This document shows, piece by piece, positions 14,955 through 24,857 of a stretch of DNA of 37,882 nucleotides (the stretch's first letter is position 1; each line of letters starts with the position of its first letter). This stretch comes from Candidatus Gallacutalibacter pullistercoris. GTDB lineage: Bacteria; Bacillota; Clostridia; Oscillospirales; Acutalibacteraceae. The stretch covers positions 1 through 37,882 of the forward strand of contig DVIY01000189.1 in the NCBI GenBank assembly GCA_018710915.1, given 5' to 3'. A program made the position numbers and the translations under genes. The notes beneath the pieces were generated by a model that did no database searches, was not told where the DNA came from, and saw nothing but the letters and a program-made list of their open reading frames with translations.

Positions 14955-14966
14955 GTTTGAACAGCC

Positions 14967-15011
14967 AAAGAGGCGCCTCAAAATCATTTTGGGGCATCTC
15001 TTTTTCTTTTT
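14967..15011 (+). terminator. Terminator after the nucleoside hydrolase remnant
   Basis: An imperfect stem pairs AAAGAGGCGCCTCAAAAT with TTTTGGGGCATCTCTTT and runs into TTTTTCTTTTTC. It begins 13 bp after the stop. The next 85 bp are AT-rich and hold nothing I can identify before the promoter at 15097. Confidence 0.75.
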
Positions 15012-15096
15012 CAAAGTTTCGTTTTCATGAGTATAGCAAAATACATAAATTTTACATGGAATTTTATTCTATTTAAAAATTATTTTAGGACCCGCA

Positions 15097-15125
15097 TGGA
15101 CATTTTGAGAACGGAAGAGTATAAT
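15097..15125 (+). promoter_or_regulatory. Promoter of the large VWA/GTPase operon
   Basis: TGGACA (15097-15102) and a perfect TATAAT (15120-15125) are spaced by 17 bp. The predicted 5' leader runs from about 15132 to the TTG start at 15269, some 137 nt. I see no strong hairpin or riboswitch in it. It is the only good promoter I find upstream of the 15269-36111 genes. Confidence 0.75.
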
Positions 15126-15268
15126 AAAAAAGACTATCATCAAACAAAGTGCTCAAAAGTTCCATGGATGTTTGGCTAGACTAACCGGATTGTTTGATAT
15201 AGTACAGCGGCAATATGGAATCATTTGCTTGAGGGGAATTTTATCTGGAAAATTTGGAGGGAAAAGAA

Positions 15269-18061
15269 TTGAAAAACCACAGGGTTCATTTGCGGAAACA
15301 TCGCAAACGGTGCAGATATCTGTTGGTGGGTGTCTGGGTATGTCTGATCGCGCTTTTTTTCACAATGAACAGTTTCCCGCAGGCTTCTTCGGCAAACCTG
15401 CCGGTACAGAAAGAAATGACGAATATCGTGGCAGTAGTGGATTGTTCCATCTCCATGGAAAAGTCCGACAGTAAATGGCAGGTACCCGAAGCGCTGAACC
15501 TGCTGATTGACATGTGCCCCGATGACCAGGATATCCGGTTTTCGCTGGTGGTGTACGGCACCGAGAGTTATATTGCGGTGCGCGATATGCCGCTGACGCA
15601 AAAGGGAAAAGAAACCATCCGCTCGGATATTTATGACTACATATACGGCGTGGGATATAAACGCGGCAATACCGATACCGGCGCCGCGCTGATGCAGGCC
15701 TATGACCTGCTGAAGGGCCGGGAAGAACAGAATAACCGCGTGCTGCTGTTTACAGACGGAATGATTCAGGCCCAGTATAACGGGCGCACCACGGAGATTT
15801 CACGCAGCGAAGTGGAGGATTTTGTCGCATTCGCGCAGGAAAACCACGTGGTCGTGGATGTGTTCGGCCTGTTCAACCATGTTTCCAAGGAAGAGGCCGC
15901 CACAGCGGAAAACGAGCTCAAGCGGCTGAGCATCCAGTCTTCCGGGCAGTATGAACAGATTACCGATATGTCGGTGCTGCCCGACCGGATGCAGACCATC
16001 CTTTCGCAGGCGCTGGATGTGCGCACCAACGCCCTCTCAGAAGGCAAAGCGGTGACATATAATACGGGTAAAGAAAAATATCCGGGATGGTCGTATGAAT
16101 TTGAGATTACCAGCAGCCTGCAAAAGGACGTCACCTTTGTAGCGCCCAATCCGGGCAGCGAGGTGACGGCGGTTTTGCTGCAATCGCCTTCGGGAGAGCT
16201 GTATGAAGCGCCATCTTCTATCCATACGGCTACCAGCGAAAAGACCCTGCCCGGTTCCAGCCGCGTATCATTTACCCGGTTTACAGACGAACCCGGCTAT
16301 TGCGTGGTACATATGGACCGCTCCGGGGCGTTGGAATGGGAGGGAAAGTGGAACCTGGTCCTGATTACCGATGCCAAATCCGTCCCGGTGGTCAACTCGT
16401 ACTATTTGTATGATGTGGAAATCCACGTAGAGGTCAGCACTATCAATGCCAGCGTGATGGCGCCCATCACTGTGGAGGCATATCTCACCACCAGCGACGG
16501 CCTGCGTGTGGATGACCTGGAGTTTATCCGCAGCCTGAACGCGACGGTTTCCGTCATCAACGGCACCAGCCAGAAGGCACAGGAGCTGGAAACCACAGAA
16601 GAAGCAGCGGAAGAGGGTACAGAAAAGACCGAAACGCCCGAACTGGTCAACGACAGCTTTGTATATCAGTTTACCCCACAGTTTGTCTCTTCCTATTATT
16701 TTTCCGTCACCTTGGAAAACGACACCCTGACACGCACCGCCATAACAAGCTCGGTGCAGGTGCAGGATGACCTCGTGACGGTCTGCAATGTGCGCCCATC
16801 CACTATCCATAAGCGCGAGCCGTTTACTATCAGCGGCTATCTGATTCAGCGCAGCGATGGTTCACGCGTGCCGGGCGACGGGGACTATTACAGCTATTGC
16901 GACGCCTATGCGCTGATTACGAAAACGGATGAAGAACCGCCTGTTACGCAGCAGGTTCGGCTCAAGGCGCTGGAGGACGGCAGCGGATTTTCGTCTTCCT
17001 GCCAGCTGGACGAAGCGGGTGAGTATGAAGTGGTTGTTTATACCGACAGCAGCCAGGAATCCCTGACACAGGAACAGCTGGAAGCCCGTGTAGAGGAAGG
17101 CGTCAGCACGGCTTCCTTTACGATTGAAGACCGCCCCCTGCAGCTGTTACAGGGCGGCTTTGGTAAGTTTTTCAGCATTGCCGGGCAGGCCAAGCATATC
17201 GACCTGTCACAGTATTTTTACGATCCGGATGACGACCTTTTCTTCCTGAGCTGTACCGACGGCAGCGGCGAGACACTGGATGTGGATATGAACGGCGTAC
17301 TGGAATATGTAGGCAGGCAGTCCGGGAATCAGACGCTGCGGGTAACGGCGACCAGCTATTCCAGCGGCGAAACGGTCGAAGCGGAAGTGGAGGTTATGGT
17401 ATTGGAAATCTGGCAAGTCATTTTGCTCCTGCTGGGAATTCTGCTGGCAGCCCTGGCGCTTCTGGCAGTGATTATTTTCAGCCTGTTGTATTTGTATCAG
17501 CGCGGAACTGCGCTGCGCGGGCTGGTAAAGGTAGGCGTTACCCTAAACGAGTGGTCTTCTGCACACGATGCACAGCGGCCGCAGGAACAGCCGCGGATGC
17601 GGTTGGGAGAGTTCTACATCTCCATGAAAGACCCCGACGGCATCACCGAAGAACGTCTGGATCAGCGTCCGAAGATGCTGGAGATGATTCAGGCGCGCCG
17701 CTACAGTGTCAGCCGACTGCTGCTGCGTTTCCAGCAGGCATACAGCGGAGCGGGGCTTCAGTTTGACCCCTCCAATGATCTGCTCAAGCAGCTGCTGGAA
17801 AGCGAAGATATGTGTGAAAAAATGGGACAGATGATAGGCCTGCGGGGTGGAAAAGGCTTTAAGCTGCAAAAGCCCCGCCATACTTCCGGCGTTGCAGTCG
17901 ACGGGAACAGACAAAAACAGAGTGTTTATATGGAACTGGACAGCCGTTTTACCGGCGGCTTTGTCAAAAATATTTCCCGGGACATCACCTACGAAATCAA
18001 AAACCTGTGCATCACCATTGAATATCTGCCGGAGAATGATAAAAAAGGAGGGCGCGGATGA
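15269..18061 (+). CDS. Membrane-anchored extracellular VWA protein
   Basis: A 930-residue protein with a signal-anchor helix at 17-33. It then has a von Willebrand A domain with an intact MIDAS (Asp58-x-Ser60-x-Ser62, later FTDG near 162). A long beta-rich extracellular region follows, ending in a cadherin-like module (YFYDPDDDLFF, just before the membrane). A second transmembrane helix lies at about 715-742, and the last 190 residues are cytosolic. VWA domains bind protein ligands through the MIDAS metal. The start is TTG at 15269, because GGAGGG at 15256-15261 fits it; an upstream TTG at 15254 would overlap that site. The stop overlaps the GTPase start. It probably links an outside signal to the cytosolic GTPase through its tail (inference). 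Confidence 0.85.
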   Translation: MKNHRVHLRKHRKRCRYLLVGVWVCLIALFFTMNSFPQASSANLPVQKEMTNIVAVVDCSISMEKSDSKWQVPEALNLLIDMCPDDQDIRFSLVVYGTESYIAVRDMPLTQKGKETIRSDIYDYIYGVGYKRGNTDTGAALMQAYDLLKGREEQNNRVLLFTDGMIQAQYNGRTTEISRSEVEDFVAFAQENHVVVDVFGLFNHVSKEEAATAENELKRLSIQSSGQYEQITDMSVLPDRMQTILSQALDVRTNALSEGKAVTYNTGKEKYPGWSYEFEITSSLQKDVTFVAPNPGSEVTAVLLQSPSGELYEAPSSIHTATSEKTLPGSSRVSFTRFTDEPGYCVVHMDRSGALEWEGKWNLVLITDAKSVPVVNSYYLYDVEIHVEVSTINASVMAPITVEAYLTTSDGLRVDDLEFIRSLNATVSVINGTSQKAQELETTEEAAEEGTEKTETPELVNDSFVYQFTPQFVSSYYFSVTLENDTLTRTAITSSVQVQDDLVTVCNVRPSTIHKREPFTISGYLIQRSDGSRVPGDGDYYSYCDAYALITKTDEEPPVTQQVRLKALEDGSGFSSSCQLDEAGEYEVVVYTDSSQESLTQEQLEARVEEGVSTASFTIEDRPLQLLQGGFGKFFSIAGQAKHIDLSQYFYDPDDDLFFLSCTDGSGETLDVDMNGVLEYVGRQSGNQTLRVTATSYSSGETVEAEVEVMVLEIWQVILLLLGILLAALALLAVIIFSLLYLYQRGTALRGLVKVGVTLNEWSSAHDAQRPQEQPRMRLGEFYISMKDPDGITEERLDQRPKMLEMIQARRYSVSRLLLRFQQAYSGAGLQFDPSNDLLKQLLESEDMCEKMGQMIGLRGGKGFKLQKPRHTSGVAVDGNRQKQSVYMELDSRFTGGFVKNISRDITYEIKNLCITIEYLPENDKKGGRG

Positions 18062-20112
18062 TGGAAAGAATGCAGAAACCGAAAACCGAACAGCTCCGCT
18101 CCCCTTATACGGTGCTGTGTACGGAATGCGGAGATAAAATGGAGCAGAAGCTGTTCCGTCTTGACCCGCTGATTAAACAGTATTTCCTTACCGCCCAATC
18201 GGCCAAAATTGCTGACAACCTGTTCAAAAAACTGACGGTCAACGCATTTTACGGACAAAAGGTCTTCTTCCCCGTTCGGCCTCTGCTCAACGATGAAAAC
18301 GAAATTGCACCCAATGCGTTGGAAGATATCACCTATGAACAGCTTCCGGAGAGGTTCAGCTGCGAAAATAATGCGATCCCCACCGAAAAGCTGAGCCCGA
18401 TTTCGCTGAATATCAGCAATATCGTCGCGCAGTTCTGCCATGGCAGCGGATTTGATGTGCGCGATATGCGCGAGATGCTCTCTCTGTATCAGAAAAAAGA
18501 AGTGATGTCCGCTCTGGAAGAGGAAGAAGCTGTTCGCTATGACCAGCTGTGCGCAAAGTTTTCCAGCCTGCCGGATGTCAGCCTGGCAGCCATGAGTGTG
18601 GCGGAGAAGCGGCAGGCGGACATCGAGACCATTTTCAGCAATATTCTGGCGCTGGCCATACAGGAAATTCCACTGATACGCGAAGGCTCTGCCAATATGT
18701 CATTTAAACAGTATTCGGTGGGCTGGCGCTATCGAGTCGAAAATTCCTGCGAGATGCCGTATTCACTGGTCGCGTGCAGCGAAGACGGCGTAGACCTTGC
18801 CTGTGACCAGTGCTGCTGCCCGCACTGCCACCATATCGTTGACTACCGGTGCGGCGCATACCGGCAGCGTGTGGTGGGAATCCTCGGCACACAGTCTACC
18901 GGAAAGACTACCTATTTGACTGCTTTGACGGATATGATCGACGGCGGGTATCTTACCTCCCTTCGTTACTCCGATTTTGCAGGCAGTTTAAAAATCATGC
19001 ATGCTTTGCCCGATGATTTGCAGTGGAAGCGCTTTATGCGGGCCGGAAGAGAAGTCACGGAGCCTGCGGAGCAGAGGGAGTCACAGGATACAGCGGCAAT
19101 TTTGCTGGAATCTTCCGGCGAACCCACACAAAGCCAGCTCATCCTCCCCAATGGCAGCGCACCGGCGGGAAGAAAGACCGCTGGAAAGAAAACAACAGCC
19201 GGCAGAAAAACCGTTGAGGCCGAAGCGAGGAACGCGCAGGATAAAGTGGGCTCCCTCTGGCTGTACCAGCACGGGTACCCGCCCATCAAGACCCACGCGG
19301 TCAAGCTGGAAGCGCCGGTACTGAATTTTCTGGTTTCCAATGAGAAAATGGGTACAGAGCCGGTAATGTATACGCTGGCAGACGTACCGGGCGAAGCGTT
19401 CGACAACGAGGAAAAAGAAGGCCTGGACAAAGAATTTGTCAATACCCAGCACCGCATTTTGCGCCAGTGCGACGCACTGTTTATGGTCATCAGCCAGCGC
19501 CAGTTCGATAAGACCACGAACCTCGAATTGCAAAAGAACCCCAACCAGGTGCTGGCATCGTATCAGGATTTCCTGCCCGAGCATCCCGTGCCCACGGTCA
19601 TCGTGATGACAGGTGCGGACGAGATTTGCGGCGGAGACCTGCGCGGCGCATTACAGGTAGCGTATGATGTGCGGGAACTGCCTGCACTGGTACAAAGCGA
19701 ATTTGAAAATGACCTGGTGCTGAACACGGAGGCCATGTACAGCCTGTCAGAGGCAGTCAAACGGTATATCAACTGGAATTTCGGTAACTTTGTCAAGAAT
19801 ATTGAAGACAGCCTTTCCAAAAAATCGTCAGACAGCAAGCCCTGTGTGGCGGCGTTCTCCGTTTCCAGCGGTACGCAGTATGCGCCGCAAAACTATACCG
19901 GTACAGATCCCGAATATGATACGCCTGTCAAGATGCAGCAGCGGTACCAGAAAGTATGCAAAGCCCGCTTCGGTGTGGAAAAGCCCATGCTGTGGCTGCT
20001 GGGCGCAGACGGGATGCTGCAATCCGGACGGGCTGCCAACGAGTACAACCGCTATGATGCGTCAGTACAAAAGGCGATTCGCAAAAAGCTGCAAGAACTG
20101 TTTTACCGTTGA
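18058..20112 (+). CDS. Zinc-binding P-loop GTPase (DO-GTPase-like)
   Basis: The 684-residue cytosolic protein has zinc-binding cysteines near the N-terminus (CTECG) and again directly before the NTPase domain (a CDQCCCPHCHH cluster). The P-loop is GTQSTGKT at 277-284. Then come DVPGE as the G3/Walker B (DxxG) motif and TVIVMTGADE, resembling a G4 loop. A basic, Ala/Thr/Lys-rich insert (near 365-395) separates P-loop and G3. Together these suggest a TRAFAC-type GTPase of the kind Aravind and colleagues called double-GTPases in prokaryotic conflict systems. That assignment is from memory of the family, not a search. ATG 18058 or 18061 may be used; both follow GGAGGG. It is flanked by its likely partner, the GAP1-like protein. 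Confidence 0.72.
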   Translation: MMERMQKPKTEQLRSPYTVLCTECGDKMEQKLFRLDPLIKQYFLTAQSAKIADNLFKKLTVNAFYGQKVFFPVRPLLNDENEIAPNALEDITYEQLPERFSCENNAIPTEKLSPISLNISNIVAQFCHGSGFDVRDMREMLSLYQKKEVMSALEEEEAVRYDQLCAKFSSLPDVSLAAMSVAEKRQADIETIFSNILALAIQEIPLIREGSANMSFKQYSVGWRYRVENSCEMPYSLVACSEDGVDLACDQCCCPHCHHIVDYRCGAYRQRVVGILGTQSTGKTTYLTALTDMIDGGYLTSLRYSDFAGSLKIMHALPDDLQWKRFMRAGREVTEPAEQRESQDTAAILLESSGEPTQSQLILPNGSAPAGRKTAGKKTTAGRKTVEAEARNAQDKVGSLWLYQHGYPPIKTHAVKLEAPVLNFLVSNEKMGTEPVMYTLADVPGEAFDNEEKEGLDKEFVNTQHRILRQCDALFMVISQRQFDKTTNLELQKNPNQVLASYQDFLPEHPVPTVIVMTGADEICGGDLRGALQVAYDVRELPALVQSEFENDLVLNTEAMYSLSEAVKRYINWNFGNFVKNIEDSLSKKSSDSKPCVAAFSVSSGTQYAPQNYTGTDPEYDTPVKMQQRYQKVCKARFGVEKPMLWLLGADGMLQSGRAANEYNRYDASVQKAIRKKLQELFYR

Positions 20113-20151
20113 TGCAGGGGCGTTTTTCCAGGCAGGAAGGAGCGGAACATC

Positions 20152-23040
20152 ATGCAACAATATATTTACGGCAATATTGGACACCGTCAGTATACGTACC
20201 TTTCCACCGCGCCGGATTTCTTTTCGGACAGCCGGCGTGTGGAAGAGCTGCGCCATCTGGTGACCTATGATATATATGGGAAACATGGGGACTTACAGCC
20301 CGGCGAGCACCAGTGCTACTGGGGGCTTACCACCGATTTGAATATCCCCGGAGAGCCGGAGCGGCTGTATTTGCAGTGCTCGGGCGGCGATACCTACCGC
20401 AGTGCATTTTACGCGCAGGGGTTTATGAGCGACAGCAAAGACGGCTTTTTGTATGGGAAGGGGTTTTTGCAGCTGCTGCGGCTGCACTTTCCCGCCGGGG
20501 AAGATACCCTGAAACGGGCAGACAGCGGGTCGCTGGCAGAAGCATTCCCCCGTCCGGAGCTGGATGCTTCCCTCTCCCCCGCCGAGCTTGAGCCGGAGCT
20601 GCTGCGGAGCATCCTGCTTTTGCTGCTGCAGGGGCGCAGGGTGCTGCTGCGCATCGATGCTTCCGGCAGGGAGGCCATGCATCGTTCGCGTGAGATTCTG
20701 CTGGCGGTATACAGCCGCCTGCCGTATGGACAAAGAAGGCTAAACGGCTTTTTGACAGGCTGCACGCCTGCTCAACTGCAAAATGAAGAAAACACGCTGC
20801 CCGGCGCGGTGTCGCTGATTTTGGCGGATGCGGATACCCCGGCTTCGGAGCTGTACCTGGACGGCGCACAGCTGCTGGATATGAACGAGCCGGTAAAACC
20901 GGTGCCGCGCAGCTTTCAGGGCAAGCCTTTGCCGCATACCGCGCTGCTGGATTACCTGATGCAGAGCGATATGGAAACGCTGGATTCGTTTTTTGAGACA
21001 GCTTCTCAGAATATTGAACAGGACCGCTCCCCCACAGTGGCGGATTATTCCCTGATGCTCGAATTGTTTAAACAAGTTTCGCGCCCCATTACCGATGAGG
21101 TGCTGGCAGAATGGGCCATTCAGCTGCAAAGCGGGTCGCTGCAGGGCGATTTGCGGCAGATGCTGCTGGATAACGTCTGCCAGCGTGTCACAGAAGAGCA
21201 GATGGAGGAATACCTGCTGCATTCCCCGGCAGTGCAGTCTTTTTCACAGCTGGCACAGCTGGGCAATATCCCCCAGGAGCAGCGGACCGCCGCACTGTCA
21301 CAGTTCCGCAAAAGCGGCGAGGTGCAGGACCCCAATGCGGGGTTCAGCATGCTGATGTTTGATAGGATATTCCAGGCGCGCGGAGAAGCCGGGGCGGAAG
21401 AACAGCTTCGGCTGGTACAGGCAGGCGGATACCACTTCTTTAAGCTGCTGTTGACGGACTGCCCGGAACAGCAATCGCTGCGCTCGGGACAGTATACGAA
21501 AAAAGCCATTCGCGGGCTTGAAAAAATGGAGCTGCCGCAGGCGTTGGGGCAGACAACTGCTGACCGTATCCGGCAGGATGTGGCACAGCGGCGCGAAAAA
21601 TGCGTACAGGAGATGCGCGCGCGCCACGCAGAGGAGCTTACCCGGCAGAGAAATGCAGGCCTGAAAGCCATCGACCACGCCTTGCGGCTGTTCATAGAAA
21701 ACGGATATTGGGAAGGGCTGTGCAAAAAGCTGGAAGAGCTGTTTGCGCAGCTGCGCGAGAACTATCTGGCAGAGGAGCTGCTGCACGAAGAGGGTGACGG
21801 CAGCTGGCCTGTCGTCATTCGGGATAGTTTGGTGGTCATCTTTACCCGGGCAATTATTTCCACACAAAGCCAGTGCCTTGCAGCCGAAGAAGCCGTACAG
21901 CAGGTATCGGAGCTGCTCGGACAGCTGGGCTGCCCGCTTTCACAGCAGGATTTGGAAGACCTGGACGCCTGGCTGAAAAACTGCCGCACATATGCGGAGC
22001 TGTTCACGCCTTGCCGGACGCTGCGCGATTTTGTACATCGGATTCAGCAGCTGGATGTCCTCGAACTGCCGAAAGAGCTGGCGCGCAATGTATATGCCAG
22101 CAGCCTTTCTGTGATTTGCGAACGCACCTTTGTACCGCAGGAGCTTTTTGCAGAAAAGGAATCCCTTCGGTTTTTATCAAAGCGGCCGGATGGAGGGAAC
22201 TTCGTACAGAAAATCCTGCGGCATTGCCCCGGCCTGGGGACGATTCCGGAGGAAGCGCCGCAAAAGGCAAGGGAATATGTGTGCCAGGTGGATTCACTCA
22301 TGGAAGCAGCCGGGCTGGACAGCCATTCGATTTACCTGCACTTCCGCCCGCTTACAGAGAAATATACCGTGTATGAAATCTCCACATTTATGGACTGGGC
22401 AGAGCGCTTCCCGCAGGAAGAACGCTGCCCGATCCCCCTTTCTGACGGCGCGCTGCTGTGGCTGGCAAGATGGTATACGCACAACCTCAAGCTGATGGCA
22501 TTTGTATCCAAACGGCTGTCTGAAAAAAACCAGGCGGAATTTGTGCGTTTGCTGGCTGCCAACGTCAGCGCACAAAAGCACGTAGTGCAGGAATTTATCC
22601 GTGCGCTGTATATGAATGGTTTTTCAGATAAAGTGCTGCTGCAGGGGGCCGGAGAAAATACCCGTGAGACATGGAAGGCCGCCGTAAAAGAGTGCCTGGC
22701 TCCGGTCGAGCCGCTGGAGTTCCAGTGGAATCAAACACCGGAAACCAAGCTGCCGGCTTATGTATGGTGGAAAAAGAAAAGCCAGCTTCTGGCAGCTGTC
22801 AGCGCAGGGCTGCTGCTGCTGGCGGGGCTGATTATCCCACTGGTACTGCTGATTTTCGGCAATGGCTCGGTCATCCTGGCGGCAGCGGCGCTGGGCGTAA
22901 CTTTGCTGGGTGCGGCAGCTGCTTTTGCGGCCGGCCTGTGGGCAGATGAAAAAATACGGCGTTGGGTGCTGGCACAGGGCCTGGCTCTGGTTCCGGGACT
23001 GCTGCTTGACATCATTGCGTTGGTCTTGAGCCTGCTCTGA
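20152..23040 (+). CDS. GAP1-like GTPase-associated protein with C-terminal membrane helices
   Basis: The 962-residue protein opens with QQYIYGNIGHRQYTYLSTAPDF, resembling the N-terminal domain named GTPase-associated protein 1 (GAP1-N), which is usually found next to DO-type GTPases. The middle (about 170-880) is a long helical, Leu/Gln-rich solenoid with charged coiled stretches near 480-560. Two or three hydrophobic helices at about 880-962 anchor the C-terminus to the membrane. The immediate upstream neighbour is the P-loop GTPase, 39 bp away, supporting a functional pair. No catalytic motif is visible, so a scaffold or GTPase regulator is more likely than an enzyme. GGAAGGAG precedes the ATG at 20152. 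Confidence 0.65.
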   Translation: MQQYIYGNIGHRQYTYLSTAPDFFSDSRRVEELRHLVTYDIYGKHGDLQPGEHQCYWGLTTDLNIPGEPERLYLQCSGGDTYRSAFYAQGFMSDSKDGFLYGKGFLQLLRLHFPAGEDTLKRADSGSLAEAFPRPELDASLSPAELEPELLRSILLLLLQGRRVLLRIDASGREAMHRSREILLAVYSRLPYGQRRLNGFLTGCTPAQLQNEENTLPGAVSLILADADTPASELYLDGAQLLDMNEPVKPVPRSFQGKPLPHTALLDYLMQSDMETLDSFFETASQNIEQDRSPTVADYSLMLELFKQVSRPITDEVLAEWAIQLQSGSLQGDLRQMLLDNVCQRVTEEQMEEYLLHSPAVQSFSQLAQLGNIPQEQRTAALSQFRKSGEVQDPNAGFSMLMFDRIFQARGEAGAEEQLRLVQAGGYHFFKLLLTDCPEQQSLRSGQYTKKAIRGLEKMELPQALGQTTADRIRQDVAQRREKCVQEMRARHAEELTRQRNAGLKAIDHALRLFIENGYWEGLCKKLEELFAQLRENYLAEELLHEEGDGSWPVVIRDSLVVIFTRAIISTQSQCLAAEEAVQQVSELLGQLGCPLSQQDLEDLDAWLKNCRTYAELFTPCRTLRDFVHRIQQLDVLELPKELARNVYASSLSVICERTFVPQELFAEKESLRFLSKRPDGGNFVQKILRHCPGLGTIPEEAPQKAREYVCQVDSLMEAAGLDSHSIYLHFRPLTEKYTVYEISTFMDWAERFPQEERCPIPLSDGALLWLARWYTHNLKLMAFVSKRLSEKNQAEFVRLLAANVSAQKHVVQEFIRALYMNGFSDKVLLQGAGENTRETWKAAVKECLAPVEPLEFQWNQTPETKLPAYVWWKKKSQLLAAVSAGLLLLAGLIIPLVLLIFGNGSVILAAAALGVTLLGAAAAFAAGLWADEKIRRWVLAQGLALVPGLLLDIIALVLSLL

Positions 23041-23052
23041 GGAGGAAAAGAC

Positions 23053-24810
23053 ATGAAATTCAAAAAAACAGCTGCGCTGTTTATGGCGGTATCGATGGTG
23101 TTTACCATGGTACTGTCCGGGTGCGGCACACAGGAACAGAGCCCTTCTAAACACTTACAGGATTCAGTGATTTCCGAGCATCAGGAGATCTTTGACCAGC
23201 TGACAAAGGATTCACAGAAAGAAGAACCTGACCAATCCGGCACGATTTTCCGTATGTATTATGACAATACCGAATCCATGATGGGCTTTGTAAACCCCAT
23301 GATTCAGGAGCGGGAAAAAACATCGTTTGTGTACAGCATCGATGCTGCAATCGACGTGGCTTCAGGCATGATCAGCGCACCGGCAAACGGCATTGCCGAT
23401 GCAGTAGGATATGCGCTGGAGGCGGATTCTTCCAACATCCTGCGATGGAACAAAGTAGAAATCAACGACGAATTGCAGGGGCAGTTCTGCGCCAAGAGTT
23501 TCTATACCGGAAGCGGCGGCGGGCGGCTGGGCACCCTGACCGAAAACGGGAAGGTAATCGGCCCGCTGGGCAGGCTGTTCCAGAACGATGCGAACCCCTT
23601 TGCGGCGGACGGGCTGACCGTGATTGTCAGCGATTTGATGGAGCAGGGATTTAATCTGGATACCCTGCGCGACGGGATTCAGCAGTATTTTTCTGAAAAT
23701 GAATATGCTGCGGCAATCATTCTGGGCTGCACCAGTGAATATGTGGGGAATATGTCGGTGCCGTGCTTCAGCGGTTCTTCCGGTACGGATATCGTCACCA
23801 TCAACAACTACGACGGCCCGGCGGCATACTATTTCCTGATTGTTGGCCCGCGGAACCTGGCAGAAAGCTATGCACAGCAGCTGGAAGAGCGGCTCGATGA
23901 CAGCGATGTCGAGTTTGAGCGCGCCAGCTATTACAACAGCGCGGACATCAACAGCACCGCGGCTCCCCTGTCGTTTGAGCTGATTGACGATACCATGAAG
24001 GATGTAAAGTCGCTGGAAGGCGACGCCGCGCCCAAGCGCCGTGAGGAAGGCAGAAGAGGCGGCGATGATGACGAAGAAGATGAAGATGATAAATCCGAAG
24101 ACGGAGAACGCACCCTGGAGGATGTATGGGGCAGCGCGAACACCAATGGCGTAAGCGCAGAGGGAAATGCGTTTGCCGCCCGTGTGGGACGAAATTCCAG
24201 CCCCGTGTTCGGCAACCTCATCCAGCTCTCTGCCTTTGCTGACCAGCCCGATGATGTAGAGAGCGAAATCGTCTCCTCCACTTTGTATGTATATGACGAA
24301 GAGGCCGGCGACTGGAAAGAAGGCTCGAAAAACGAGCAGTCCGGGTATACGCTGCGCATGGATTCGCTGGAAGAGCCGGTTACAGAGATAAATGACAGCA
24401 GCAAAATGATTGTTGCCGAAGGCCGCGAGGGCGTTCTCCTGAGGTGTACGCTGGACTTTTCAGAAGGAAGCGCACTTGACCGCAGCAATACATACCGCGT
24501 AGAAGTGCAGCTGAACAATCACCGTGAAAAAGACGGCGGCGAAGGCAGCGATGACGATTTGCTGGAGATGAGCATTACGACCAGCGACTTTGATACCTCG
24601 CTGAGCGCGCTGGCCATGGACAAGCAGGATGAATATAACTGGAAGAAGAGCTCAAAAGAAGCCCGTGAAGCAGCAGCTTCGGCGCTGGTGCGTACACCCA
24701 AGCTGAACAATCTGCTCAATGCGCTTTCAAACCTTTCCTATCAGCCGGAAAAACAGCAATCACAGTATGTTGACTTTATTTTTGACGCTTCTTCTTCCGG
24801 CAGAAGATAA
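23053..24810 (+). CDS. VWA-like surface lipoprotein
   Basis: A 585-residue protein with a lipoprotein signal peptide (lipobox LSGC, Cys24). It should be lipidated and displayed outside the membrane. Near the N-terminus, MYYDNTESMMGF has the DxTxS form of a MIDAS (Asp71, Thr73, Ser75). The later LTVIVSDLMEQG strand resembles the VWA beta-strand carrying the second metal residue. I therefore read residues about 63-290 as a divergent VWA fold. An acidic low-complexity segment (GDDDEEDEDDKSEDGE, about 336-351) separates it from a beta-rich C-terminal half. It lies 12 bp after the GAP1-like gene. It may be the second extracellular recognition module of the system, but its partner is unknown. Confidence 0.7.
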   Translation: MKFKKTAALFMAVSMVFTMVLSGCGTQEQSPSKHLQDSVISEHQEIFDQLTKDSQKEEPDQSGTIFRMYYDNTESMMGFVNPMIQEREKTSFVYSIDAAIDVASGMISAPANGIADAVGYALEADSSNILRWNKVEINDELQGQFCAKSFYTGSGGGRLGTLTENGKVIGPLGRLFQNDANPFAADGLTVIVSDLMEQGFNLDTLRDGIQQYFSENEYAAAIILGCTSEYVGNMSVPCFSGSSGTDIVTINNYDGPAAYYFLIVGPRNLAESYAQQLEERLDDSDVEFERASYYNSADINSTAAPLSFELIDDTMKDVKSLEGDAAPKRREEGRRGGDDDEEDEDDKSEDGERTLEDVWGSANTNGVSAEGNAFAARVGRNSSPVFGNLIQLSAFADQPDDVESEIVSSTLYVYDEEAGDWKEGSKNEQSGYTLRMDSLEEPVTEINDSSKMIVAEGREGVLLRCTLDFSEGSALDRSNTYRVEVQLNNHREKDGGEGSDDDLLEMSITTSDFDTSLSALAMDKQDEYNWKKSSKEAREAAASALVRTPKLNNLLNALSNLSYQPEKQQSQYVDFIFDASSSGRR

Positions 24811-24857
24811 AAAAAACAAAAACAAATTGAGACGTATCATGACGGAGGGATCTCATT

